A stretch of DNA of 64,000 nucleotides from Streptomyces sp. TG1A-8. Its GTDB lineage: Bacteria > Actinomycetota > Actinomycetes > Streptomycetales > Streptomycetaceae. The number at the start of each line of letters is the position of its first letter. The first letter of the stretch is position 1. The stretch lies in the NCBI RefSeq assembly GCF_030499535.1, contig NZ_JASTLB010000001.1, positions 6,386,001 to 6,450,000 on the forward strand, given 5' to 3'. A program made the translations under genes and the position numbers. Below the pieces are notes generated by a model. That model was given only the letters and a program-made list of their open reading frames with translations, had not been told where the DNA came from and made no database searches. Below, one piece after another: positions 26,842 to 35,857 of the stretch.

Positions 26842-27354
26842 ATGACCGCAACCAGCATGCCGGACGTGTCCGTCCGCCCCGCGACCCCCGAGGACCGGCC
26901 CGCCGTCGAACGGCTGTGGCTGATGTTCCGCCACGACCTCTCCGAGTTCCGCGGCGTCCTGCCCGCCGCCGACGGTACGTTCCGCAACGACCGCGTCGGG
27001 TGCGCCTTCGCCGGACCCGGCTGGGCGCCGTACCTGCTGACCCTGGGCGAGCGCCCCGCGGGTCTCGCCTTCGTCCGGGGGCTGGACGGTCCGGCCCGGG
27101 TGCTGAACAGCTTCTTCGTCGCACGCGGAGCACGGCGCAGGGGGATCGGGCTGCGCTGCGCGCGCGAGGTGCTGGTCCGGCACCCGGGTCCGTGGGAGAT
27201 CGCGTTCCAGCACGACAACCCGGCCGCCGTCCGCTTCTGGCCGCGCGTGGCCCGGGAGCTGGCCGGCGACGCCTGGACGCGGGAACAGCGGCCGGTACCC
27301 GGCCGGCCCGAGCTGCCCCCGGACGTCTGGATCTCCTTCACCGTGCGCCCCTGA
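26842..27354 (+). CDS. GNAT family N-acetyltransferase
   Basis: 170 residues. The first beta strand is SVRPATPEDRPAVERLW. The acetyl-CoA loop is FFVARGARRRGIGLRCAREVLVRHPG near residues 92-117, followed by WEIAFQHDNPAAVRFWPRVA, typical of small GNAT enzymes. The substrate is unknown. The start is uncertain: a second ATG 15 bases on would remove MTATS. No good ribosome site is seen, because the terminator hairpin of the upstream gene occupies that place. Confidence 0.75.
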   Translation: MTATSMPDVSVRPATPEDRPAVERLWLMFRHDLSEFRGVLPAADGTFRNDRVGCAFAGPGWAPYLLTLGERPAGLAFVRGLDGPARVLNSFFVARGARRRGIGLRCAREVLVRHPGPWEIAFQHDNPAAVRFWPRVARELAGDAWTREQRPVPGRPELPPDVWISFTVRP

Positions 27355-27499
27355 CCCCGTGGCCGGCGGTGCCGTGCCGGCCACCGGCGCAGGCACGGCG
27401 CGAACACCTCGAAGTAGGCCGGGACGGCCGGGCCACCGCTGCGGGCAGGGGGGCGGACGCCGGCTGGTTCCGGCCGGGCACGGACGGCGGGCGCACGCG

Positions 27500-29008
27500 T
27501 CAGCGGGTGGACGCGGCGGCCCGCGCGATGTTGCGGGCCATGCCGCCGAACACGACGGCGTGGAAGGGCGAGACGGCCCACCAGTAGGCGTGGCCGAGCA
27601 GCCCGCGCGGATGGAACACGGCGCGCTGGCGGTACCGGCTGCGGCCCTCGCCGGCCGGTTCGGCGCACATCTCCAGCCAGGCCCGGCCGGGCAGCCGCAT
27701 CTCGGCCCGCAGCCGCAGCAGCCGCCCGGGCTCGATCTCCTCCACCCGCCAGAAGTCCAGGGAGTCGCCCACCCGCAGCCGCTGCGCGTCCCGGCGGCCC
27801 CGGCGCAGCCCGACCCCGCCGGCCAACCGGTCCAGCAGCCCCCTGGCGTTCCACGCGAGGGGGAAGGAGTACCAGCCGTTCTCGCCGCCCACCCCCTCGA
27901 TCACCCGCCACAGGTTCCCCACCGGTGCGTCCACCGCCGCCTCCCGCCGGTCGGTGTACAGGCTGCCGCCCGCCCAGGCGGGGTCGGTGGGCAGCGGATC
28001 GCTGGGCGCCCCCGGCACCGCGGCGGACGACCAGCGGGTGACCACCTCCGCCTGCCGCACCCGGCGCAGGGCGAGCCGCACCGCCTCGTCGAAGCCGAGC
28101 GGATGGCCGGGAGGGTCGGGCAGGTAGCGGGCGATGTCGTGCTCGTGGCAGACGACCTCGTGGCGCAGGGATTCGGCCAGCGGCCGGGCGATGGCCGCCG
28201 GGACCGGCGTGACCAGGCCCACCCAGTGGCTGGACAGGCCCGGGGTGAGCACGGGCACCGGCAGGATCACCCGGCGGGGCAGCCCCGCCACGCGCGCGTA
28301 CCGGATCATCATGTCCCGGTACGTCAGCACGTCCGGCCCGCCGAGGTCGAAGGTGCGGTTGACGTCCCCGGGCAGGCGCGCGCTGCCGACCAGCAGCCGC
28401 AGGACGTCCCGCACCGCGATGGGCTGGATGCGGGTGTGCACCCAGCTCGGGGTGACCATGAGGGGCAGCCGCTCGGTGAGGTACCGCAGCATCTCGAAGG
28501 ACGCCGAGCCGGAGCCGATGATGACGGCGGCGCGCAGCACGGCGGCCGGCACGCCCGAGGCCAGCAGGATGCGGCCCACCTCGGTCCGGGACCTCAGGTG
28601 CGGCGAGAGCTCGTGCTCGGGCACGCCGGCCGGCGTGAGACCGCCGAGGTAGACGATGCGGCGCACGCCGGCAGCCTTCGCCCGCTCCCCGAAGATCCGG
28701 GCCGCGCGGCGGTCGGTCTCCTCGAAGCCCTTGCCGGTGCCGAGCGCGTGGACCAGGTAGTAGGCCACGTCGACGTCCCGCATCGCCGCGGCGACCGAGT
28801 CCGCGTCCGTGACGTCGCCCCGCGCCACCTCCACCTCGCCCGTCCAGGGGTGGTCGCGCAGCTTGCCGGGGAAGCGGGCCAGGCAGCGCACCCGGTGTCC
28901 GGCGGCCAGCAACTCGGGCACGAGACGGCCGCCGATGTAACCCGTGGCACCGGTCACCAGGCACCTCGGTCCGTCCGCCGGCACCCCGCCGTGCATCGCT
29001 TCGTCCAT
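27500..29008 (-). CDS. SDR-type NAD(P)-binding protein with C-terminal DUF2867 domain
   Basis: 502 residues from the ATG at 29008, with GGAGG upstream. The N-terminal atypical short-chain dehydrogenase fold has CLVTGATGYIGGRLVPELL near 17-35, then VARGDVTDADS and VHALGTGKGFEETDRRAA. The C-terminal 180 residues (SLYTDRREAAVDAPVGNLWRVIEGVGG, SLDFWRVEEIEPGRLLRLRAEM) match DUF2867, a START-like fold. Proteins of this arrangement are widespread in Actinobacteria; their substrate is not known. Divergent from the 58-residue gene at 29200. Confidence 0.8.
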   Translation of the reverse strand: MDEAMHGGVPADGPRCLVTGATGYIGGRLVPELLAAGHRVRCLARFPGKLRDHPWTGEVEVARGDVTDADSVAAAMRDVDVAYYLVHALGTGKGFEETDRRAARIFGERAKAAGVRRIVYLGGLTPAGVPEHELSPHLRSRTEVGRILLASGVPAAVLRAAVIIGSGSASFEMLRYLTERLPLMVTPSWVHTRIQPIAVRDVLRLLVGSARLPGDVNRTFDLGGPDVLTYRDMMIRYARVAGLPRRVILPVPVLTPGLSSHWVGLVTPVPAAIARPLAESLRHEVVCHEHDIARYLPDPPGHPLGFDEAVRLALRRVRQAEVVTRWSSAAVPGAPSDPLPTDPAWAGGSLYTDRREAAVDAPVGNLWRVIEGVGGENGWYSFPLAWNARGLLDRLAGGVGLRRGRRDAQRLRVGDSLDFWRVEEIEPGRLLRLRAEMRLPGRAWLEMCAEPAGEGRSRYRQRAVFHPRGLLGHAYWWAVSPFHAVVFGGMARNIARAAASTR

Positions 29009-29199
29009 CGCTCCGGTCCTCCAGGTCGGTGCCCCCCGGCGGTCCCCCCGAACGATCACTTCCCGCCGCGGGCCGCGCGCGGATGCGCGGCGGCCCCGAC
29101 GACCCGGTCGGGTGACATGCCCGGACCGTTCCCGGGCAAGCGGGGAGGTACAGGATGTACGTTCCGTGCGACTGCCGACGCTGGAGGTGACCGACCGTC

Positions 29200-29376
29200 A
29201 TGAGCGCGAAGGTGCTGGAGAGGTTTCCCGCGGGATCGCCGCGTGGATCGTGGCCCGCGGAGGAGTACGCGGCTGCCCGCCGTGCCGAGGGCGAGCCCGC
29301 GACCGTGGTGATGGATCTGAACTCGGACGCGTTCCTCGTGGTGGTCGAGGGGCCGGACGGCGACGGCAGGGCCTGA
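29200..29376 (+). CDS. Small hypothetical protein, 58 residues
   Basis: Reads MSAKVLERFPAGSPRGSWPA... and ends FLVVVEGPDGDGRA. GGAGGTG lies about 13 bases before the ATG, third positions are strongly G/C, and the composition is balanced (acidic helix EEYAAARRAEGEPA, then strand TVVMDLNSDAFLVVVEG). I believe similar short proteins occur in other Streptomyces, but I cannot name a function. It is divergent from the SDR/DUF2867 gene. Confidence 0.65.
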   Translation: MSAKVLERFPAGSPRGSWPAEEYAAARRAEGEPATVVMDLNSDAFLVVVEGPDGDGRA

Positions 29377-29662
29377 CCCGGTCCCGCCCCGACCGGTTCC
29401 CGGGCCGCCCGCGAACCGGCTCGGCGCGCCGGCGCCGCGGCCCCGGCAGCACCGGCGCCCTCCCCGGCGAGCGGCGCGACACGTGTTCGTGCCGCGCCGC
29501 TCCAGCCGGTCACCGGCACCGCCCGCGCCGGGCCGCGATGTCCTCCAGGCCCCGGTGGCCAGGTCTTTCCCGGCGCTCCTCCCCGCCGCGCAGCGGTCCG
29601 CGATGCGAGACCGGCCGGGTTCTCCTTGACGGTGGTCGCGCACGGCTGCCACGATCGACGGC

Positions 29663-29746
29663 ATGATGACGCGACTGGACCTCACGCGGCGACGCCACGT
29701 CGACCTCGCGCGTGTCTCCAGCGCCTCCTGTCGCTCCGCCCTCTGA
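29663..29746 (+). CDS. Putative sulfur-metabolism leader peptide upstream of ssuE
   Basis: 27 codons: MMTRLDLTRRRHVDLARVSS followed by ASCRSAL and a stop. The pattern RRRHVDLARVSSA-C is that of the putative leader peptides placed before sulfur and flavin reductase genes in Streptomyces. The single Cys codon near the end suggests translation-linked sensing of cysteine supply, as shown for cysteine uORFs in mycobacteria. The ssuE start is 281 bases downstream, so a long leader RNA is expected. The link to ssuE is inferred from position and peptide type. Confidence 0.7.
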   Translation: MMTRLDLTRRRHVDLARVSSASCRSAL

Positions 29747-30027
29747 CGCGCCGCCTCCCGGCCGCCGTCCCCGGCGTTCTCCCCGGCCCGCCCGGATCCC
29801 CGGCGTTCTCCCCGACCGGCGTCCCGGGTGCCCGGCCCTTCCCGTACGCGTCCCGCGACGCGGCCTCCGCCCGCCCACGGCGTCCCTGACCCGTTCCCGG
29901 GGCCGATCGCCCCGCCGGCGGACCGGCTCTCGCGGTTCCGGGCCCGCGTCCGCCCCCGCCCATGCCCGGCCGATCCCTCCGGGGCGCCCTGTGCGCACCC
30001 GCGTCCGGTCCCCAGAAAGAGGCACCC
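29747..30027 (+). other. Leader region between the leader peptide and ssuE
   Basis: About 280 bases rich in C. A 17-base segment CCCCGGCGTTCTCCCCG occurs twice (about 29768 and 29800). Several C-rich tracts could keep the RNA unstructured when not translated. Stems were not modelled. Candidate attenuation region. Confidence 0.4.
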
Positions 30028-30582
30028 ATGGCCACCGTCCTGTCCGTCTCCGGCAGCCCCTCCCCGTCCTCGCGCACCGGCCGCCTGCTGCGCCACCTGG
30101 ACCAGCGGCTGATCGCCCAGGGCCACGAGGTGGTTCCGCTCGACGTCCGCACCGTTCCGGCCGAGGCCCTGCTGGGCGCGGACTTCCGGCACCCGGCCAT
30201 CGCCGGGGCGGCCGAGCTGTTCGCCCGCGCCGACGGCGTCGTGGTCGGCACCCCCGTCTACAAGGCGTCGTACTCCGGGGTCCTCAAGGCGCTCCTCGAC
30301 CTGCTGCCGCAGTACGCGCTCACCGGCAAGACGGTGCTGCCGCTCGCCACCGGCGGCTCCACCGCGCACGTCCTCGCCATCGACTACGCGCTGCGTCCGG
30401 TGCTCACCTCCATGGGGGCCGCGCACATCGTCCAGGGCTGGTTCACCCTCGACCAGGACATCGCCGTGCACGAGGACGGTTCGCTGACGATCGCCCCGGC
30501 CGCCGCCGGGGCCCTGGAGCAGGTGGTGGACCACTTCTCGGCAGCCCTGGGCCGTACCCCCCTCCTGGCGGCGGCGGGCTGA
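30028..30582 (+). CDS. ssuE: NADPH-dependent FMN reductase of the alkanesulfonate system
   Basis: 184 residues from the ATG at 30028. The flavodoxin-like fold starts VLSVSGSPSPSSRTGRLL (phosphate loop SGSPSPSSRT), then GADFRHPAIAGAAELFARADGVVVGTPVYKASYSGVLKALLDLLPQ, which is the SsuE signature. C-terminal TGKTVLPLATGGSTAHVLAIDYALRPVL agrees. It supplies reduced FMN to the SsuD monooxygenase, whose gene lies 423 bases downstream on the same strand. The leader peptide upstream suggests control by sulfur or cysteine supply. Confidence 0.88.
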   Translation: MATVLSVSGSPSPSSRTGRLLRHLDQRLIAQGHEVVPLDVRTVPAEALLGADFRHPAIAGAAELFARADGVVVGTPVYKASYSGVLKALLDLLPQYALTGKTVLPLATGGSTAHVLAIDYALRPVLTSMGAAHIVQGWFTLDQDIAVHEDGSLTIAPAAAGALEQVVDHFSAALGRTPLLAAAG

Positions 30583-31005
30583 GCGCCGTGGCCGCCCGTG
30601 TCACCGCCGACGGCGCGCAGGCGCTCGGCCCGCCGCCGCGGCCCCGGCCGACGGGTTCCGTACGGGTGCCGCCGAGCGGGACGCCCGGCGCCGGCTCCCG
30701 CGTGCCGGACCGGCTGTCCGCGTCGGGGCTGCTCGCCGTGACCGGGCCCGCCGGCCGGGCGCTCCCCCACCGCCTCACCTGCCGGGGACCGCGACCGCAC
30801 GGGGCCACCGCCCGGTCGCTGCACGCCGCCATCGGCACCGGCACCGCTCGGCAGGCGCTGCCGGAGGCGGCGCGGTCCGCGCGCACCCGCACCCTGCACG
30901 ATCCGGCCCGCTGGAAGGTCCGGCACATCGGCCGGCACGTGCCCGGCGGGGCCCGGCCGCCCCGCCACGGCCTCCTCCGGCGCACGACCCCGAACGGAGA
31001 CCCAG
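30583..31005 (+). other. Gap between ssuE and ssuD without a convincing gene
   Basis: 423 bases. A plus frame from about 30588 has high G/C in third positions and no stop until it has run 600 bases into ssuD in another frame. Its product is a Pro/Arg/Ala-rich chain with no domain. It may be a decayed gene or only biased noncoding DNA. No strong hairpin was noted. Confidence 0.4.
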
Positions 31006-32148
31006 GTGTCCCTCACCTTCCACTGGTTCCTGCCCACCAACGGCGACAGCCGGCACGTCGTCGGCGGCGGCCACGGCACCCCGGCCACCGCCTCCGGCCG
31101 GGACCGGCCGCCGACGGTCGCCTACCTGAGCCAGATCGCCCGGGCCGCCGAGGGCCTCGGTTTCACCGGCGCGCTGACCCCGACCGGTGCCTGGTGCGAG
31201 GACGCGTGGCTGACCACCGCCATGGTCAGCCAGAACTCCGAGCGGCTGAAGTTCCTGGTCGCCTTCCGGCCGGGCTCCGTCTCCCCGACCCTCGCCGCGC
31301 AGATGGCGTCCACCTTCCAGCGGCAGACCGGCGGACGGCTGCTGCTCAACGTGGTCACCGGCGGCGAGAGCCACGAGCAGCGGGCCTACGGCGACTTCCT
31401 CGACAAGGACGCCCGTTACCGCCGCACCGGCGAATTCCTGCAGATCGTGCGGGCCTTGTGGGAGGGTCGGAGCGTCGACCTGCACGGGGAGCACCTGCGG
31501 GTCGAGGACGCGCGGCTGAGCCGGGTGCCCGATCCGGTGCCCGAGGTGTACTTCGGCGGTTCCTCGCCCATCGCCGCAGAGGTCGCCGCCCGGCACGCCG
31601 ACGTCTACCTGACCTGGGGTGAGCCGCCCGCGCAGGTGGCGGAGAAGATCGCCCGGATCCGGTACCTGGCCGCGCGGCACGGCCGTGCCCTGCGCTTCGG
31701 CATCCGGCTGCACGTCATCACCCGGGACGGTGCCGGGCAGGCCTGGGCAGAGGCGGAGCGCCTGCTCGACGGATTCGACGCGCAGACCGTGCGTTCCGTG
31801 CAGGAGGGGCTGGCCCGCAGCGAGTCCGAGGGACAGCGGCGCATGCTCGCCCTGCACGGCGGCAGCAGGGACGGCCTGGAGATCCACCCCAACCTGTGGG
31901 CGGGCATCGGCCTGGTGCGCGGTGGCGCGGGCACGGCGCTGGTCGGCAGCCACGACGAGGTCGCCGAGCGGATCAAGGAGTACCACGCCCTCGGCATCGA
32001 CGAGTTCGTGCTCTCCGGCTACCCGCACCTGGAGGAGGCGTACTGGTTCGGCGAGAACGTCCTGCCGAGGCTGGCCGCGCAGGGCCTGTGGACCCACCCC
32101 GCCGCCCCGGCGGCCGTCCGCACGTCCCGGGTGCCGTTCGCCGGCTGA
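31006..32148 (+). CDS. ssuD: FMNH2-dependent alkanesulfonate monooxygenase
   Basis: 380 residues from a GTG with GGAGACCCA upstream. It is a luciferase-like TIM barrel: LTFHWFLPTNGDSRHVVGG at the N-terminus, LTPTGAWCEDAWLTTAMVS, FLVAFRPGSVSPTLAAQMA, LLLNVVTGGESHEQRAYGD, PEVYFGGSSPIAAEVAARHADVYLTWGEPP. These are standard SsuD motifs, including the conserved Cys region. It oxidises alkanesulfonates with FMNH2 and O2, releasing sulfite for growth under sulfur limitation. No ssuABC transporter lies in the window, so uptake must be encoded elsewhere. Confidence 0.9.
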   Translation: MSLTFHWFLPTNGDSRHVVGGGHGTPATASGRDRPPTVAYLSQIARAAEGLGFTGALTPTGAWCEDAWLTTAMVSQNSERLKFLVAFRPGSVSPTLAAQMASTFQRQTGGRLLLNVVTGGESHEQRAYGDFLDKDARYRRTGEFLQIVRALWEGRSVDLHGEHLRVEDARLSRVPDPVPEVYFGGSSPIAAEVAARHADVYLTWGEPPAQVAEKIARIRYLAARHGRALRFGIRLHVITRDGAGQAWAEAERLLDGFDAQTVRSVQEGLARSESEGQRRMLALHGGSRDGLEIHPNLWAGIGLVRGGAGTALVGSHDEVAERIKEYHALGIDEFVLSGYPHLEEAYWFGENVLPRLAAQGLWTHPAAPAAVRTSRVPFAG

Positions 32149-32340
32149 GCGCCGCGCGCCCGGGGCCGGCCGGACCCCGGCCGCGGGCGCGCGGGACGCC
32201 CGGCCCACCGGCGCGGCACCGGCCCGGCGGAACGCGCCGCGCCCGGGCGGCCCGCCGGACGGGCCACGCGGCCCCCGCGGCGCGACCCGGCCCTGCCATC
32301 ATGGGCGTGCGGGCGCAACGGGCGGGCAGTGGCCCCGCGC

Positions 32341-32360
32341 CGACTACGATGGTGTAGACG
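32341..32360. promoter_or_regulatory. BlaI-type operator candidate upstream of the BlaI gene
   Basis: CGACTAC-GATGGT-GTAGACG: 7-bp arms with one mismatch (the A in the third position). The core CTAC...GTAG resembles known BlaI half-sites (TACA/TGTA type). It lies 44 bases before the start codon and suits autorepression of the BlaI-M56 operon. Confidence 0.55.
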
Positions 32361-32404
32361 GTCCGCCGGCAACCGCGCACGAGGACGGGGTGAGGAACGC
32401 TCCC

Positions 32405-32776
32405 ATGACCGACGCCAGGGACGAACGCCGGCCGGCCGGCGAGCTCGAAGCCAGCGTCATGGCCGCCCTGTGGGCCGCCGGCGCGCCCCGGACACCCGGC
32501 CAGGTCCAGCTGAGCCTGGGCACCGGCCTCGCCCGGACGACGGTGACCACGATCCTCACCCGGCTGCACGACAAGGGCGTGGTGGCCCGGCAGCGCCAGG
32601 GCCGCGGCTACGCCTACTTCCCGGTCCAGGACGCCCAGGGCCTCACCGCCCGCCGGATGCACAGCGAACTCGACCGGGACGCCGACCGGGAGACCGTTCT
32701 CGCCCGCTTCGTCGCCCAGCTCAACCCGGACGACGAGCGCATCCTGCGGGACCTGCTGGAATCCGGCGACCGGTGA
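32405..32776 (+). CDS. BlaI/MecI/CopY family transcriptional repressor
   Basis: 123 residues from the ATG at 32405 (AGGA nine bases upstream). Winged helix near 14-75: LEASVMAALWAAGAPRTPGQVQLSLGTGLARTTVTTILTRLHDKGVVARQRQGRGYAYFP. The C-terminal part is the helical dimerisation region. BlaI proteins repress their own operon until a partner M56 protease triggers their cleavage. The M56 gene overlaps by 4 bases (GTGA), which implies translational coupling. No beta-lactamase lies nearby, so the targets are unknown. Confidence 0.88.
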   Translation: MTDARDERRPAGELEASVMAALWAAGAPRTPGQVQLSLGTGLARTTVTTILTRLHDKGVVARQRQGRGYAYFPVQDAQGLTARRMHSELDRDADRETVLARFVAQLNPDDERILRDLLESGDR

Positions 32777-33702
32777 CCGCGCTGCTCCTGCTGCCCCTGC
32801 TGCTGCCGTGTGCCCTGCCGGCCCTGGCCCGGCGGGCCGTGGGCCGGCTCGCCCCGGTCGCCGCGCTGTGGACGGTCACCTGCTGCGCGGTCGCCCTGGC
32901 GGGCTGCTCGCTGGCCGCGCTCGGCGCGTTCGTGCTCACCGGACTGCTCAAGCTGCCCGTCTTCGCCGCGCTCGGCGAACTCGTCCACCCGCTGCGCACC
33001 GCCTCCGACCTGTTCGTGCTGCCGTCCGCCGCGACCTCCGTGGGCGCCCTCGCGGTGTGCGGCTGGAGCCTGGTCCGTTCCGTCCTGCACCAGACCCGTG
33101 CCTTCCGCGCCGCCCGCACCGAGGCCGGGCACCGACCCGCCGCGGGCGACCTGTGCGTGGTGGACTCGCCCCGCCCGGACGCCTACGCCCTGCCCGGGCG
33201 CCCGCACCGCGTCGTGGTCACCACCGCCATGCTGCGCAGCCTCGACGGCCCCGAGCGGGAGGCGCTGTTCGCACACGAGCGCGCGCACAACGAAGGCGGT
33301 CACCACTACTTCCTCGCCGCCGCCGAACTCGCCGCCCACTGCCATCCCGCCCTGCGCCCGGTACGCGCCACCGTCCGGCTGGCCGCCGAACGCGCCGCCG
33401 ACGAGGCCGCCGCCCTGCGCGTGGGCGACCGGCGCCTGACCGCCCGCGCCATCGCCCGCGCCGCCCTGGCCGGCCGGGGCGGCGCGGGCGACCGCCCCGG
33501 GTTCGCCGCCGCCGCGACCACCGGGCCCGTCCCGCAGCGCGTCCAGGCGCTCCTCGCCGTCCCGCGCGCCCCCCGCCGCGCCGGCCGCGCCGCGGCCGTC
33601 CTCCTGCTGGCCTGCACCGCCGTCTCCTGCGCGGCCTCGGCCACCGGCGTGGCCGACTTCCACCACCGCGTCGAGGTCGCCCAGGGCGAGGAGCGCCCCT
33701 GA
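32773..33702 (+). CDS. M56 family (BlaR1-like) membrane metallopeptidase
   Basis: 309 residues from a GTG that overlaps the BlaI stop. Hydrophobic segments lie near residues 1-15, 25-60, 80-100 and 275-295. The zinc motif HERAH sits in EREALFAHERAHNEGGHHYF near residue 161, with ERAADEAAALRVG downstream offering the third ligand Glu. There is no C-terminal penicillin-binding sensor domain, unlike BlaR1 of staphylococci, so the signal it detects is not evident. Likely partner of the BlaI repressor. Confidence 0.85.
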   Translation: MTALLLLPLLLPCALPALARRAVGRLAPVAALWTVTCCAVALAGCSLAALGAFVLTGLLKLPVFAALGELVHPLRTASDLFVLPSAATSVGALAVCGWSLVRSVLHQTRAFRAARTEAGHRPAAGDLCVVDSPRPDAYALPGRPHRVVVTTAMLRSLDGPEREALFAHERAHNEGGHHYFLAAAELAAHCHPALRPVRATVRLAAERAADEAAALRVGDRRLTARAIARAALAGRGGAGDRPGFAAAATTGPVPQRVQALLAVPRAPRRAGRAAAVLLLACTAVSCAASATGVADFHHRVEVAQGEERP

Positions 33703-33819
33703 CGGGACGGCCGCCCCGGCTCCCGTGCCCCCCACCGGCACGCCCGTGCGAAGGTGACTGGCGTTCGTCAAGTTTTACGTATAACCTCACCGGCTAACCA
33801 CCCCCACCGGAAGGCTCCG

Positions 33820-34227
33820 ATGCGCCGCGTCGCCCTGGTCACCCTCGTCGTCGGCGACTACGACGAGGCCATTCGCTTCTACACCGAGGCCCTCGGGTTC
33901 CGGCTCGCCGAGGACACGCCCCGCCCGGACGGCTCCCGCTGGGTCGTCGTGGAGGCGGACGCCGCGCCCGGCGCGGACGGGCCCGGCACCGGCCTGCTGC
34001 TGGCCCGGGCCCGGGACGGGGCCCAGCGCGCCCGGATCGGGGACCAGACCGGCGGACGGGTCGGGTTTTTCCTGCACACCGACGACTTCGCCCGCGACCA
34101 CGCCCGCATGACCGCCGCCGGCGTGACCTTCCTGGAACAGCCGCGCCACGAGCCGTACGGCACCGTCGCCGTCTTCCAGGACCTCCACGGCAACCGCTGG
34201 GACCTGCTCCAGCCCGCCGCCCACTGA
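33820..34227 (+). CDS. VOC (glyoxalase/bleomycin-resistance) family protein
   Basis: 135 residues from the ATG at 33820 with GGAAGG upstream. The frame is open 22 codons further but without a ribosome site. Two beta-alpha-beta modules: [26 protein letters not shown] and [50 protein letters not shown]. The expected metal-binding positions are not fully canonical. Function is not predictable. The AT-rich stretch 33768-33790 upstream probably contains its promoter. The adenosine deaminase gene follows after 35 bases. Confidence 0.8.
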   Translation: MRRVALVTLVVGDYDEAIRFYTEALGFRLAEDTPRPDGSRWVVVEADAAPGADGPGTGLLLARARDGAQRARIGDQTGGRVGFFLHTDDFARDHARMTAAGVTFLEQPRHEPYGTVAVFQDLHGNRWDLLQPAAH

Positions 34228-34262
34228 CACCCGCCCGCACCACCAGCCGAGGAAGACCGCAC

Positions 34263-35333
34263 ATGACCGCGCCCCGCATCGACACCGACACCCTCCGCCG
34301 GCTCCCCAAGGCCGTCCTGCACGACCACCTCGACGGCGCCCTGCGCCCCGCCACCGTCGTGGAGCTCGCGGCCGCGGTCGGCCACACCCTGCCCACCACC
34401 GACCCCGCCGAGCTGGCCGCCTGGTACGTCGAGGCCGCCGGCTCCGGCGACCTGGTCCGCTACATAGCCACCTTCGAGCACACGCTCGCCGTCATGCAGA
34501 CCCGCGAGGGCCTGCTGCGCACCGCCGAGGAGTACGTGCTGGACCTCGCGGCCGACGGTGTCGTCTACGCCGAGGTGCGGTACGCCCCCGAGCTGATGCT
34601 GAAGGGCGGCCTGACGCCGGCCGAGGTCGTGGAGACCGTGCAGGAGGGCCTCGCCGCCGGCATGGCGAAGGCGGCCGCCGCCGGCACCCCGGTGCGCGTC
34701 GGCACCCTGCTGTGCGGCATGCGCATGTTCGACCGGGTCCGCGAGGCCGCCGACCTGGCCGTCGCCCACCGCGACGCCGGTGTCGTCGGCTTCGACATCG
34801 CCGGCGCCGAGGACGGCTTCCCGGCCGCCGACCACCTGGCCGCCTTCGAGCACCTGCGCCGCGAAAGCGTCCCGTTCACCATCCACGCCGGCGAGGCCCA
34901 CGGCCTGCCCAGCATCCACCAGGCCGTGCAGGTGTGCGGTGCCCAGCGCATCGGCCACGGCGTGCGCCTCACCGAGGACATCGCCGGCGGCAAGCTCGGC
35001 CGCCTGGCCGGCTGGGTGCGCGACCGCCGGATCGCCCTGGAGATGTGCCCCACCTCCAACCTGCAGACCGGCTGCGCCACCTCGATCGCCGAGCACCCGA
35101 TCACGGCCCTGAAGGACCTGGGCTTCCGGGTCACCCTCAACACCGACAACCGGCTCGTCTCCGGCACGACGATGACCCGCGAGATGTCCCTGCTGGTGGA
35201 GGAGGCCGGCTGGACCCTGGAGGACCTGCGCACGGTCACGGTGAACGCGGTCAAGAGCGCGTTCGTCCCGTTCGACGAGCGCAAGGCCCTCATCGAGGAC
35301 GTCGTCCTGCCGGGCTACGCCGCAGCGCTCTGA
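34263..35333 (+). CDS. add: Adenosine deaminase
   Basis: 356 residues. Zinc and substrate motifs: [14 protein letters not shown] (residues 16-29; standard enzymes have HxHLDG), [10 protein letters not shown] near 207, RIGHGVRL near 230, and [14 protein letters not shown] near 293, where the family usually has DDP. The enzyme converts adenosine to inosine in purine salvage. It follows the VOC gene by 35 bases on the same strand. Its last 19 bases overlap the convergent DinB-like gene. Confidence 0.88.
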   Translation: MTAPRIDTDTLRRLPKAVLHDHLDGALRPATVVELAAAVGHTLPTTDPAELAAWYVEAAGSGDLVRYIATFEHTLAVMQTREGLLRTAEEYVLDLAADGVVYAEVRYAPELMLKGGLTPAEVVETVQEGLAAGMAKAAAAGTPVRVGTLLCGMRMFDRVREAADLAVAHRDAGVVGFDIAGAEDGFPAADHLAAFEHLRRESVPFTIHAGEAHGLPSIHQAVQVCGAQRIGHGVRLTEDIAGGKLGRLAGWVRDRRIALEMCPTSNLQTGCATSIAEHPITALKDLGFRVTLNTDNRLVSGTTMTREMSLLVEEAGWTLEDLRTVTVNAVKSAFVPFDERKALIEDVVLPGYAAAL

Positions 35334-35830
35334 ACCAGCCCCTTCACGTAGGCGGCCTGTCCGACGTGCTGGAGGTCGTCGGACAGGACGCTCACCAGGC
35401 GCACGCCCAGCGTGACCGGGGGGTCCCAGCGCTCGTCCACGATCCGCTCGAGGTCTCCGGCCCCGAGGGAGCCCAGCACGCCCAGGGTCTGCTCGTGCAC
35501 GGCGTCGTAGTACCCGGCCAGCAGTCCGGCCGACCCGACCCGCACCTCGGCGACCTGCGCGGGGCGGTGCCCGTAACCGGTGTCGTGCCGCGGCAGGCCG
35601 AGGCCGAAGCGTTCGTCCCAGCCCTGGGACAGCCACACCTGGTCGAGGCCGAAGGCGTCGGCGACGTGATCGTCCTGCACCCGTGCGAGGTGCCAGACCA
35701 GCCAGGCGACGGGGTTGGCGTCGCCGGCCGGACGCGCGTGCAGCTCGTCCGGTCCGAGGCCGTCGAGGACGGCGTGGACTTCTTCCCGGATGCGGCCGTA
35801 GCCGTCGATGAGGATGTCCTTCACATGCAT
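35315..35830 (-). CDS. DinB/DUF664-like four-helix protein
   Basis: 171 residues from the ATG at 35830. Helical, with the three metal-type histidines of the DinB fold in [20 protein letters not shown] and [20 protein letters not shown]. Such proteins are often mycothiol-dependent or of unknown function. It shares 19 bases at its 3' end with the adenosine deaminase gene on the other strand. Confidence 0.8.
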   Translation of the reverse strand: MHVKDILIDGYGRIREEVHAVLDGLGPDELHARPAGDANPVAWLVWHLARVQDDHVADAFGLDQVWLSQGWDERFGLGLPRHDTGYGHRPAQVAEVRVGSAGLLAGYYDAVHEQTLGVLGSLGAGDLERIVDERWDPPVTLGVRLVSVLSDDLQHVGQAAYVKGLVQSAAA

Positions 35831-35857
35831 ACGACCACCATCGCGCACGGCGCGCGC

